From: Mesodorylaimus sp. YZB2_4
Lineage: Eukaryota; Nematoda; Enoplea; Dorylaimida; Dorylaimidae
Length of the DNA: 64,000 nucleotides
Assembly: GCA_030248295.1 (NCBI GenBank)
Contig: JASANH010001117.1
Location: 162,041 to 226,040, forward strand
Direction: 5' to 3'
Shown piece by piece: positions 12,401-22,232 of the stretch; position 1 is the first letter of the stretch; each line of letters opens with the position of its first letter. The position numbers and the translations under genes were made by a program. The notes beneath the pieces were generated by a model that saw nothing but the letters and a program-made list of their open reading frames with translations, was not told the origin of the DNA and searched no databases.

Positions 12401-14667
12401 ATTGTTTTGCCGACGCAATCCTAGTATTTTCTTTCAGTTTGATGATGGTCGCGCTGAATACGATGGCGAGTATGAATCGAAGGCGTTGAAGACCTGGATT
12501 TCAGTGAACAGCTTGGCCTTGGTCAACGAATTCACGCAAGAATCGGCTGGAAAATTGTTCGGTGGTGAAATTAAATCGCACAATTTGTTGTTTATCAGCA
12601 AGGCTTCGGATGCTTTCCAATCAATCTATGACGCGTTCAAGGGTGCCGCGAATAAGTTCAAGGGAAAGGTAAGATGGCACGGGTGGATATGGGAAAAACA
12701 GGGGAATAATAGATGCGGTTTCAGATTTTGTTCGTTTTGATCAACTCGGATGTGGAGGACAATGTGAGGATCATGGAATTTTTTGGTTTAAAGAAGGACG
12801 ACGTACCGTCGTTGAGGTATGTGCAGTGGGGGGATTGGAAGGCTGCGTGAATTGGACAGAGAAAGCGTGTTGCCACTGGGGCTGGTCTTTGGGTCATGGT
12901 AGGTAGCAAGTACGGGCAATGTCGGCTGGGTTAGGGGGGTAAGAACTAGATCAGATCGCCTAAGCCTGATTTAATTGCATGTGAGACAGGTCAGGTTTGG
13001 GTCGAGTGAGTGAGTTGCATGACTTGTTTACATACAGCACTGTAGGCTGGCTGGACAATAGGCCAGGGCTTGGTCAGTCAGGTCTTGCTCCAGCCCAGAT
13101 GTATATGATGGATAGGAGGTTGATGGTGTGGGTCCCCTCAAGTTAGAGGATACATGCGTTAGTCGTTGCTCGGTTTGGAATAAACTAGCCTAATAGTGAT
13201 TGCGGCTTTTTAGGTTGATTTCTCTGGAAGAAGACATGACGAAATACAAACCCGAATTCAAGGATATCACCATCGACAATGTGGCCAAGTTCACCCAGGA
13301 TTATTTGGATAAGAAATTGAAGGTAAGCCAATTATCATAGATGCTTGGTCTTGGCGCTATATGCATGCCGTTACGTCGATTTTAACCCTCGCGTGATGCG
13401 TAAATAAACGCAAGGTGTGGCAGAAGAAGATATAACAGTTTAGAAACATGCAAGTTCTAGGAAGAGTACTTGTTGAAGGAAGGAAAAGTGAATGAGCATT
13501 GGTTTAATTTCAGCCCCATTTGTTGTCGGAAGATATCCCGGACGATTGGGACAAGAAACCAGTCAAGTATTTAGTATCGAAGAACTTCGATGAAGCTGTC
13601 CGAAAGTCGGGCAAGAACGTTTTGGTTGAATTTTGTAAGTATAAGGGGTATTAGTGGGAATGGGGTCATGTGTACCACATCATCAAGCACAGTTATGCGC
13701 GTCGAACACTCACCTAGTGTGAGTAACAGACGCCTGACCCACCAGGCCACGGGTCGGACTGGATTGGTGTGTGAGATGGATAAGGCTAATGACCTGTCGT
13801 TTCAGACGCCCCATGGTGCGGACACTGCAAACAATTAGCCCCGATCTGGGATCAGTTGGGCGAGAAGTACAAGGACGATGATAAGATCGTGATCGCCAAG
13901 ATGGATGCCACGGCCAACGAATTGGAGGATATTAAGATTCATTCGTTCCCAACCATCAAATTCTTCCCTGCTGGATCAAGCAAGGTGAGGAACGGTGTGC
14001 TGGGGGTCTGACTTGAGCTTATGACGGAACCAGGTTCTCCTATCCGTCTGGTGACTTGAGCTGTTGGGGAAAAGGGTTCCTCTGTGGTCCTTAAGAGAGG
14101 GGCGTGGGTGTCGAGAACTGATGATGTGGGAAATAACAGGAACGATCAATGAATGGCTCGTCATCGCAGGTTTCTCTAAGTTGACTGGCTTATATTAAGA
14201 AGTCTTCAGTGTATTTTAGTCATGTTTTGGCCAGACGTACTGAATTTAGACCCGTGAGATTGGTTTCAAGGAAAAGAGGTCAGATGCCAAAAAAGATGAT
14301 TCAACTATGTTGTGTTCACTCTTGTAGATCGTTGACTACACTGGCGAGCGAACGTTGGAAGGTTTCTCGAAGTTCCTCGAATCTGGCGGCAAAGAAGGCG
14401 CTGGCCCATCAGATGAGGTAAGAATAATAATGGGTAAAGAGCGATTGATCTCGCGACCAAGGTGGAAGAGATAGGGTTCTAATCCTGGTTGCTCCAATGT
14501 TTTGGGGATGAATTTTGTGGAGTGAAGATTTCTGGCATTCTATGAGTCTTTTGGATCATCGTTCATGATTATTTAACTTTCAGGATAAGGCAGCGATGGA
14601 AGGCGAAGGTGATGACGAAGATGACGATGATGAGAAGGGTCACAAGCACGATGCGGGTGAACTTTAA
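9476..14667 (+). CDS. P4HB: Protein disulfide isomerase (P4HB/PDIA1 type)
   Basis: Eleven exons: 9476-9614, 9868-10065, 10194-10327, 11401-11538, 12438-12668, 12725-12816, 13214-13322, 13514-13634, 13806-13984, 14328-14417, 14584-14667; 1515 nt, 504 aa, close to human PDI (508). The start [15 protein letters not shown] is a signal peptide. Thioredoxin domain a has APWCGHCK (Cys51/Cys54) and domain a' has APWCGHCK (Cys392/Cys395); between them are the redox-inactive b and b' domains (exons 3-7). The C-terminal acidic tail is rich in Asp and Glu. Both CGHC-coding exons begin by completing a Tyr codon split T|AC, a mirrored intron position in the two a domains. The protein catalyses disulfide formation and isomerisation in the ER lumen and can be the beta subunit of prolyl 4-hydroxylase. 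The last four residues are AGEL, not KDEL or HDEL. An ERSE lies upstream. Confidence 0.95.
10747..10977 (+). repeat. Dispersed repeat D, copy 1 (PDI intron 3)
   Basis: A 231-bp unit nearly identical to 11844-12075 in the next intron. The last roughly 140 bp (from AGGGAGCTTTAGATCGTC to ATCTATGCGAG) differ at about one position. No flanking duplication was recognised around this copy. Confidence 0.85.
11640..12345 (-). repeat. Dispersed repeat R, minus-strand copy split by repeat D
   Basis: Read on the minus strand this gives GGGCAAG..GGTTAGGGGG, then a TACTGTAGGCTGGCTGGACAAT core, a CCAGGGCTTGG block, and finally GAGAGGAAGGG and GTCCTGGCCCAACAG. The same ordered blocks occur at 12905-13105 and 19437-19790 on the plus strand. 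The interruption at 11825-12074 is a later insertion. Confidence 0.65.
11825..12074 (+). mobile_element. Repeat D insertion with 14-bp target duplication (PDI intron 4)
   Basis: The block is bounded by a perfect 14-bp direct repeat, GACCAAGCCCTGGT, at 11811-11824 and 12075-12088. It interrupts another repeat (family R), whose two halves continue on each side. Most of the inserted sequence equals repeat D at 10747-10977. A duplication of 14 bp fits target-primed retroposition (SINE or LINE fragment), but no poly-A tail or pol III promoter is evident, so the class is open. Confidence 0.7.
12905..13105 (+). repeat. Dispersed repeat R (PDI intron 6)
   Basis: Shares GGGCAA(T/G)GTCGGCTGGGTT, GATCAGATCGCCTAAGCC, GTGAGACAG and AGCACTGTAGGCTGGCTGGA blocks, in order, with 19437-19790. 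It ends in a CCAGGGCTTGG motif. No coding capacity is conserved. Confidence 0.7.
13688..13765 (-). repeat. SINE-like fragment (family S3)
   Basis: On the minus strand the block reads CCGACCCGTGGCCTGGTGGG...CAGGCGTCTG and then a TCACAC stretch. This matches the head of the element at 48653-48832 (GCCTCGTGGCCTGGGGCGTC). It is a short, diverged piece. Confidence 0.4.
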
Positions 14668-15204
14668 ATGGAACGAAGATGCAAGTAAAGATGGAAGGCA
14701 AGTCAGGATTGTGTGAAGAACAGGTTCGAGTTGAGTTCGTCAAGTTTTTATTGTTGGACAGTTTTGTTGCCTTGTTGTCGATAGTCGGCCGATGGGAGTG
14801 GCGTAATGTGGTCTAAATCGATAAATAGTATTTTTGCGTGAATTTGGGTGGGTTCATTTTTTCTTAAAACTTTTTTACATTCTATATACACAGGAATTTG
14901 AGTAGGTTTTTGAATTGTTTCCGACTTCGTATTTGACGGTTATTATGGCTTTGCATGGTTTTTTATTTATAGACGACTGTCACGGTTTCTTGCTCATAAG
15001 GCACACGTGAAATTTTTGTGAGAAAAAGCGGAAATTTGGATTAAAATGGTGTTGATTTGGTTTTGTCTGGAAGAGAGATTCTGTGAAAAGAGGTCGGTAT
15101 CTTTCAGAATGGGAACGAGGGCGTCAAATGTGAATGGACAAAAAAATTAAAATCTCGATATAAGAGACCAAAAAGCTCAAGTGGTCAAAAGTTCGAATGC
15201 GTAA
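14668..15204. other. Convergent intergenic region, 3' ends of PDI and the 91-aa gene
   Basis: AT-rich spacer between the PDI stop codon and the stop codon of the minus-strand 91-aa gene. Complement AATAAA (TTTATT on the plus strand) occurs near 14747 and 14963 and could serve the minus-strand gene. No protein or repeat was recognised. Confidence 0.4.
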
Positions 15205-15480
15205 TTATTTCTTCGTTGTCTCTTTTGATAATATCATACCCAACATGGCGTGAATTTGATGTAATCCATTGTTCGAATACATGCCAACTATTTGATCGAC
15301 ATTGTTTGAAATCTCCGCTGAAAAGGAAATATCCGTATTTGTAGATGCATCGACGTAAGTTTTAGCGATTTCGTCCATTTTCGATTCGAGACGACGACGT
15401 AATTCATTGAATAAGCGAGAATCGTCATCGGTCCACGTATCGATCGAAATATCGGACGTCGTTGGTTCGTGAGCCATCAT
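15205..15480 (-). CDS. Unidentified 91-residue protein
   Basis: A single open frame from ATG-ATG (15475-15480) to TAA, predicted 91 aa. It begins MMAHEPTTSDISIDTWTDDD, has a charged helical stretch (LFNELRRRLESKMDEIAKTY), a linker DASTNTDISFSAE, and a second helical segment (NNVDQIVGMYSNNGLHQIHA). There is no signal peptide, membrane segment or known motif. Codon use (TCG, CGA, GAT rich) matches the real exons nearby, and a stop-free frame of this length with two amphipathic helices suggests a small coiled-coil or complex subunit. I cannot assign a family. The 5' flank is shared, divergently, with CCM2 (949 bp apart). It could also be the last exon of a longer gene. Confidence 0.6.
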   Translation of the reverse strand: MMAHEPTTSDISIDTWTDDDSRLFNELRRRLESKMDEIAKTYVDASTNTDISFSAEISNNVDQIVGMYSNNGLHQIHAMLGMILSKETTKK

Positions 15481-16428
15481 ATATCAATTCAGATTTTATA
15501 AAGTTCCGCGATGATACAGTAAAAAAATGATTGATTGGGCGTGATGTAACCTGAAGACACAGAACCTATGTGAGGACCCAGCCAGTACATTTCCGGCACA
15601 CTGTGTAAGCATGTGGTTGCTGGCTAATAGAGGCTGTAATCGCTTACCTACGTACCAATTACAACTTAGGAACCGATGACACTTCAGTCCAAATTATAGA
15701 TAGCATACTGACAAAGCGACTCGGCTCATCGTCGTTAGCTGCTCGCTCAAATTCTTGGTCACCAGTTTTGATTGTGCCGCTCGCAGCAGACAGTTTCTAG
15801 CAGTTGTCTGCTAGAAGCTCGAATATTTGTCCTTCGAAGTATTTTGCCTGAAAGCGAATGTCCACTACTAAGCAATTTTTCTTGTGTTTGGTACTTTCAT
15901 ATCGCCTATTTGAAAGGTAAACTCTGACGGAAGGTGACTTGAAATAGGCCTATGGGATAGTGTATGATCTTAGGCTAGGCTTAGGATATACTATGCCGTT
16001 GGTTTGACTGAACTGTTTGTAACATCAAATTGGCAACTGTAGAACCTGTATTGATCCACTTTTTAGTTCCTTCTTGTTGTGTACTGTGCACAACAAACGA
16101 AATTGTACTTGTTTTTTGTGAACCTTTATCGGGATGGGGTCTGTTTGGAGCGTGGACAGTGCGTGTGATCGATTGTGGCAATTTTTGAAGGGTCCACGAC
16201 GTAAACTAGCATACAGTTCTAACAATCGATTTTGAAAGAGATACTGATGCATGTATGAACTCGTCTGGTGCTACCGTTGTGTGAAATACATGCAGCGGAT
16301 CCCCATGAATAAAGTGGTAGATTACGGTTATCATGTCAATTCGGCGCCAAGTTTCTTTGCCGTTTTTTATGCTTAGTATTGTATTTTTTATTACAGATTC
16401 GACAATAAGCTAAACGAAGATTTTAGAA
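15481..16428. promoter_or_regulatory. Divergent spacer between the 91-aa gene and CCM2
   Basis: The 948 bp between two oppositely oriented start codons; it should hold both promoters. A TTACAG acceptor-like site at about 16391-16396 and a TTTTAG just before the CCM2 ATG suggest that the CCM2 5' untranslated region may be spliced. No repeat family seen elsewhere in the window was recognised here. Confidence 0.35.
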
Positions 16429-19400
16429 ATGACTCATAATGCGCGTTCGAGCGCGTCGGCAAATGTATTCGAAAATTGTATTCCGTTTGATGTGCAGGTA
16501 AAGCAAAGTTTAGGGATGAAATTTTTCTTGTACTGTACTGTATTTTCGGTTTTTTAGTATGCTGGCATCATTCCAGAAATTCCAGCCGATATGGATCCGA
16601 CTGGACGCACAGAAATATTACGCGTCATTGATGAAGCTAAGGTACTTGGGCCAGTGGGTTGCTCTTATGCGGAATCTGATTTTACGTCATTTTTTTAGAA
16701 AGAAAAACGAATCCCTAAAACGACCACGTCTGATCACGATGCAACCCTCATATTGAACGCGTATAGTCTGAGAATTTTGGCCAAGTCGAATCAAGTAATT
16801 GTGGTGCTTGTATTGGGCCAAGAATAAGCTCTGGCTTGGTGCTAATAAGTTTTGGGGTTCTGATGATCAGTGTTGTTCGCTTGATCAGCTGTTACCAGCT
16901 GCCCCCATAGATCGATAGTTTGTTTGATCCACCTACCATATCAGTTTTCAAATGGTTGATCGATCAGGCTAATTGATTGGTGCTTTGGTGCTAGGATATA
17001 ATCTGTGAGCAGACAGCCTTGTCACGCCGTACTTGCATCCGATCTTTGATCGAGCGAGGGTTTTTCTTTTCAGGAAACACTTCTTTGCGTTCCCGTCCAT
17101 ATGCTGGCAGCCATCGGCTTCGTTAAAGAGGATGGCTTGAATATTTTGGCTATCAAAATCGGTAAGAAACATGTCTCGCGTGTCCTGACCAGCACTTATC
17201 AATTACCGATTTGAAAGTGATGAGCGGGTGTTGGTGAACGGGGTGTTTCGGAGTAAGAGACGATGGAACAGGCATCTGATCATGAGGAGTGGTGGTGGTC
17301 GGGTGGGCGTCGTAGTTACTGTGCCCATGCAATTAGGACTGGGAATATGCAGGCTGGCCTCCTAGCCTTAATGTGCTGGTGGTCATCTTGCTATTTCCGG
17401 TTGCAAGGGGTCTTTTTAAGAGAAACGTGTCACGCGCAGGATCGACGCATTCCAAGTAGCGTTCGACAAGGGGTCAGGGTTTAATAACGTTAGTTTCAAA
17501 AAACTTTCTTTGCTGTCTATGCTTTGTGTCAGTTTGCGTGTGCCTACAGCACTAAGTATTTGAGTCTTTAAAGAAATATGATCTCTCGACGTTCTTGCAT
17601 ATCACCAGAGGGAAACCAGTGCAGGAGCCAATGTCCAGGCAGTCGGGAGATCAGTACTATCCCCTGGCTTGGAGGTTCTCAACCCCTCTGCTGGTTGCTG
17701 TTTCAGCAGCAGGTGGTGTTCGCAAAGCTCGTCCTACTCCAGTTGGGGTTCTTGTCCCGCCGCCTGGGCTGCTTTCGGTTTGTCTAAGCTTGGAACTGTT
17801 AGTCTGAACTGGAAATGGCTCGCATCAGTCTTGGTGGCATTGTCGTCATTATCGACATATCGACTTCCCACTTTGACTAGCAGTAGTGACACTTTTTTGG
17901 GAAATGCAGGGGTTGAAACCCACCACATTTTTTGTGTTCGGGACCCCGGTCGAACGATTAATCCAAGCACACGCATTGATGATTGTAGATGGTGGTCGTG
18001 GCAGCGAGACAGATTTACGCGATCAGAGATATCTACTGCGCAAGTCTGTAGTTATCCGACATAGGGTTTCTGGTAGATCAAATGTGGAGGTTGCAAAGTG
18101 GAGGACCTTTGCCAGTCAAGCTAGGAAAATTTTAAATATGCAAGATTACGTTAGTTTACCTTGTCAGTCTGTAAGCACGCAAAACTCTACCGGCACTGCC
18201 TCATCAGCGAGCTGATTCCAGCTGACTTTTAAAAAGCTGTCTGAAAAATCCTTTGCGCAGAATGCAGCCGAAAAGAACATCAATGTGCTGTGCACACGTA
18301 CAGAGTAGTCTTGGGACATCGAGCGGACGTTCGCACGTGGGCCTGATTTCAGTGCTTTTAGTTCTGTCCAGCCAGCGTGTTTTCACAGCTCGTATCATTT
18401 TTCAGGCGAGGTTGGTGGGAATAAGGAAATATACGATTTGGCCGTGGTTTACTGCAACAGCGCGGTAAGAGCGGGAGTGATTTTCTGTTTTCTTGTCAGC
18501 AGCTTGTGCGGCAGAGTGTTCATTTCCGATCTTGTGTGGAGGCAGTGGATGTTGGGCTCGGTCTCACAGTTTCACTTGGCACTAGCACCGTGGTATTCGG
18601 GCAGATATAGGCCCTGGCGGGAGAGAAGCGAGGCAGAGGTGGATGGAAAAAATGGCTGCTTGCGGGTCGCAACAACTTGCTTGTTAGATCCAGGCAGAAG
18701 CGCAGTATCCTCGATATCTCTCAAATGAGTGGACAGATGCCACGCACCTGATACTGTGAGTTGGTTAGCTGGCACCCATCGCCCTGAGAACATGACAGTT
18801 CGAAAACTTGGAAACCCAGGTTGATAAATATTGTGATAGGCGTGTTCGGCCTGTGGAGAAGATTGTGTATTTTTGGTTGCCTTGACTGGCCGCCTTATAC
18901 ACGGACTTGCCTTCATTGGCTGGTCGATACACTCTCCCCAGACGTGGCTGAAACTCTTCGGGTTGATGTCTCAGGCTCCTACGACCGGGTCCGGGAGTGT
19001 TTTTGAGATCATCCTCTCCCCGCGGTACCTTCTCCAATGTAGCCTGTTGTAATAGGGGCCGTCTGCGTTAGCCGTGTGAGAATGAGCAGATAGGGTTGGC
19101 GCAAGTGCTCTAGGGACGTGTATGGGTAGCCATAGAGTGCATTTGGCGTGAGCGGAGGCAGGACCTACTTGCATTCACGCTGCTCTGGTGTTTTAGAGAC
19201 AAGCGGAAGAAGTGTGCGACATTATGAACCAATGCTTCCAGTCGGTTTTCACGGAGGCAACCACTCAATATTTCGATAAGCGAATCGTGGAAGGCTCGTT
19301 GAGGGATCCCAATTTGGCATTGCTGAGTTTGAATGCAGGTGGGCGAGGGTGAGGGGGATGACCTGACAAAAGATGTGAGGCTCGTTTCAGGATCCATGGA

Positions 19401-20838
19401 ATCGGTGCCGGATAACGATATGACCCCGTAGTAAGTGCAAGTATGGGCAAGGTCGGCTGGGTTTGGGGGGAAGGGGTGGGGAGGGGAGGGGGGGAAGGCG
19501 GGAGGGGGAAGAGATCAGATCAGATCGCCTAAGCCAGATCAGATTGCGTGTGAGACAGCTCAGGCCGGGTCAGGTTTGTGTCGATCGAGTTAGTGAGTTG
19601 TATGTCTGTTTGAATACAGCACTGTAGGCTGGCTGGACAATTGGCCTTTGCTTGGAGGCCAGGGCTGGACCTGAGGGGGGGGGGGGGGGAAATGGGGGTT
19701 CGAGAGGAAGGGCTCAATGTCCTGGCCGGCCCAACAGGGGGGTTTACCCCTCCTACCCTTCCCCTTCCCATACTTGAGTAAGTGGGGTAAATTGAAGGAC
19801 TGCAACTTATCGTTAGGTCACGTGACTTTTAGTGATGCGAGTTCTTCTCCGAGTGATCTTCGCTCGAACACGCGCGGGCCGCATATTCTGTATCGATCGA
19901 GTATGGCCACCACTACGCAGTCGGAATCGGATCAGTTTAGTGCTTATGCGGCAGAGCAGATACAGAATTATATGCATATGGTAAGGGGAGGGCCTAGAGC
20001 CTGCAATGGATTACAAACTGGTGTTTCAGTTGCACAAGACCTTGAGTGCCGAAGAACTGAAACAATTCGCAGTTCTATTAAAACGATGGAGATCAGAGAA
20101 TTTGCCATTTCCAGAATTTTGTCAGAAAGTTCTCGAATTGTATGGGTCGGAGAGAAGGAATTTATTGGCTGGTGAGTGTGCAGGGTGTGCCTTCTGGTGT
20201 GGAGGCGATTCGAACTTGGAATGGCTGTTATACTTGGGTCAGCCAGATATTTGCACTGATCGTGAGAAGCATCGAGGCGACATATGGCCACACCAAGCCA
20301 TCCTCGAGTGCGCATAAGCGTTTGGTGAAGTGGTAAAACATGAAACATGAAGCCATCGTAAGACACTGCATAGTACCTTGTTGGGAGCTTGGGCAAGAAG
20401 TCAGTCAGGCAGGCAGGGGGTATAAATGCGGCATAGAGTCTGAGGCCAACGCACTGGATCCTGGTTAATTTTTACAAGAATCAAGTGGCAGGGCCAGAAA
20501 TATAGACTGCGTATTGTGTGATGATGAGTCAGGAGATAATAAATGTCATTGTAAATTATGTCTTACTCTTTCTGGAGTCCTGCGATCATGTGACTGAGTC
20601 ACGTGGTGATCAAATTGTGCTTTTTCATACACATGAGCAGTATGAGACAGCAAATGCTTTCATTTCAGGTATGAAACCTTTCATTCCGGACAAGGATCTC
20701 GAGTACTTTGAAAGTTTCCTGGACCAGTCGAATGGTGGTTTGGTTGGCGATGAAGCGAGTGTCCAGGGCGGTGTGGCGAGGGTTGCTGAGACTGTGGTGG
20801 AAGTGCACCAACAGCCTGGGCCCTCTGATAGGTTGTGA
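16429..20838 (+). CDS. CCM2: CCM2 / malcavernin (PTB and harmonin-homology domains)
   Basis: Ten exons: 16429-16497, 16558-16641, 16699-16794, 17074-17161, 18406-18464, 19197-19338, 19391-19430, 19833-19980, 20030-20171, 20669-20838; 1038 nt, 345 aa. The ATG follows an in-frame TAA. Residues about 22-165 match the CCM2 PTB fold (IIPEIPADMDPTGRTEILR, then EEVCDIMNQCFQSVFTE). Residues about 236-315 are the harmonin-homology domain (LSAEELKQFAVLLKRW, FCQKVLELYG, GMKPFIPDKDLEYFESFL). In other animals CCM2 is the scaffold joining KRIT1 and CCM3 and binds MEKK3 through the harmonin-homology domain. It is about 100 aa shorter than the human protein: the basic N-terminus and the long C-terminal tail are missing. 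Exon 5 (18406-18464) with flanking intron is duplicated at 61257-61438. The intron 4 to exon 5 join is the least certain. Confidence 0.88.
19437..19790 (+). repeat. Dispersed repeat R with poly-G tract (CCM2 intron 7)
   Basis: The fullest copy of repeat R: GGGCAAGGTCGGCTGGGTT, GATCAGATCGCCTAAGCC, GCACTGTAGGCTGGCTGG, then a G homopolymer near 19674-19690, GAGAGGAAGGGCTCAA, and a GGCCCAACAGGGG end. Related copies are at 11640-12345 (minus) and 12905-13105 (plus). Confidence 0.7.
20286..20345 (+). repeat. SINE tail fragment (family S3)
   Basis: CCTCGAGTGCGCATAAGCGT followed by GGTAAAACATGAA is repeated almost exactly at 48768-48815, where it is the 3' part of a tRNA-headed element. Here only the tail survives, inside CCM2 intron 9. 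Confidence 0.55.
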
Positions 20839-22232
20839 GGGTCGATAGATCTGTTGCGATGACTGCACATGCGCTGGGTTGTGAGTGTCTCTCAGGGGTG
20901 TGCCTCGATTGTAGTGTATTCTGTGCATGCCTTATCATGCCTTTGTTGGGGCTTGTCTCTGGGTACTGTTGGACTACGTCTGTTGTGGTTGGGGTTAAAC
21001 GCGATGGTGGAATATGTTGTAGCCAACATTCCTGCCGGTGAAGGCAAATAGTTACTCTTGGATGAAGACTTTCATCCAAGAGTAACCTCCGACTGGAGAA
21101 AGGCAAGTCTTGCGACTATACCTGCCGCTGAACCATCAGCCTGAGGAGTCGATGTCTCCCAGCCGGGGGGGGGGGCTCATATTCTCCGCCATTTGGATGT
21201 GCTGGTTATAGTGTCGTGACCAAAAAGATGCTGGCTTGTGATATACTGTAAGTGATATATGTATCAGCATTTATAGTGACGACTTGAGTGGATTTTTATA
21301 ATTTATGGATAAATGTGAAAACTGTTTTCATTGCGACCTGCTCTATGTCTGCTCGAGTGCACTTTTAAAGGTGTTTTGGGTATCAGTAAAACACGATGAT
21401 TTTGGTCGGAGCAGTTTATTACAGCATTTCTTCTCTTCTTAAAGCGATAGATTTTGGCGAAAATACCTTCCTTTTGGCGAAATGTATGGGATTTGAATTT
21501 TCGCGCGTAGTTTTCTGCGCATTAGCAGACAGCTGCGATGCTCAGGCGCCAGTGTGCGAGCCAGTCATTTCGCGTCGTTTCTACGTCTTGCTGTGTTTGG
21601 CATACATTTTCTGCAAAGTTTGGATTATTTTAAGAATTTTGTGTCAATAGTTGAAAAAAAAGATAATTCTTTGAAACTAATTACCGGTCAAGCCAACTAA
21701 TCGGCAGAAAAGAGCGATTGAATGCGGATCTCGTATAAGTTAAAATTTTGGCGCCAAATTACGAACGAGTGAACTTTCGGTGTGCGCGCTCTAAGGACTA
21801 GCAGGCCTCTGACGTAGTTCACTGCTGTTAATTACAAAGGTAAATGCTGGTTGGTTCGGTAAGGTGGGTTTTGTATTCGTGAATGTGAATGTACGTCGTT
21901 AGGGTAGGTGTACTACAAGAATTCCCGACTAGGAAATTCGGGCCAAGAGGATTATTAGAGGCTTGAGATAAGATTTGTGAACTAGCTATCTTGCACTTGG
22001 GAAACAGGAAGAATAAAGGTTCATTCCAAGATATGATAACCTTCACACGAGTACTGTGAGCTATATTGGATTACGCTCATTTGGCCTAGATATAAGTACT
22101 GTGTAGGTGAAAGGCAGCTTGTCGAATAATTTGCATAATTGAGACAGTGTTTCCATATGATTGTTCTGTCTCCGTTTTAAGAATACAGTTTAAAATTCTA
22201 TTTAGGTTCAGCGCCGTTCTGACTGGCTAACT
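20839..22232. other. CCM2 3' flank and BPTF promoter region
   Basis: Intergenic DNA between two same-strand genes. The first part should be CCM2 3' untranslated sequence and contains the strong hairpin at 21051-21086. Just upstream of the BPTF ATG, a TATTTAG acceptor-like site at 22198-22204 suggests a spliced BPTF 5' untranslated exon. No protein-coding gene or shared repeat was recognised. Confidence 0.45.
21051..21086. other. Perfect 16-bp hairpin downstream of CCM2
   Basis: GTTACTCTTGGATGAA, a four-base loop GACT, then its exact reverse complement. It starts 213 bp after the CCM2 stop codon, so it would lie in the CCM2 3' untranslated region if transcription extends that far. It could be an RNA stability element, a small-RNA precursor or the scar of a foldback element. 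There is no run of T after it. Confidence 0.7.

Noticed and set aside
17886..18215. A 109-residue open frame in CCM2 intron 4 preceded by an ATGCAG acceptor-like site
   Set aside because: It has no similarity to the CCM2 PTB domain, and its phase does not fit the phase-1 end of exon 4 in that frame; the PTB continues cleanly in 18406-18464. Treated as intronic.
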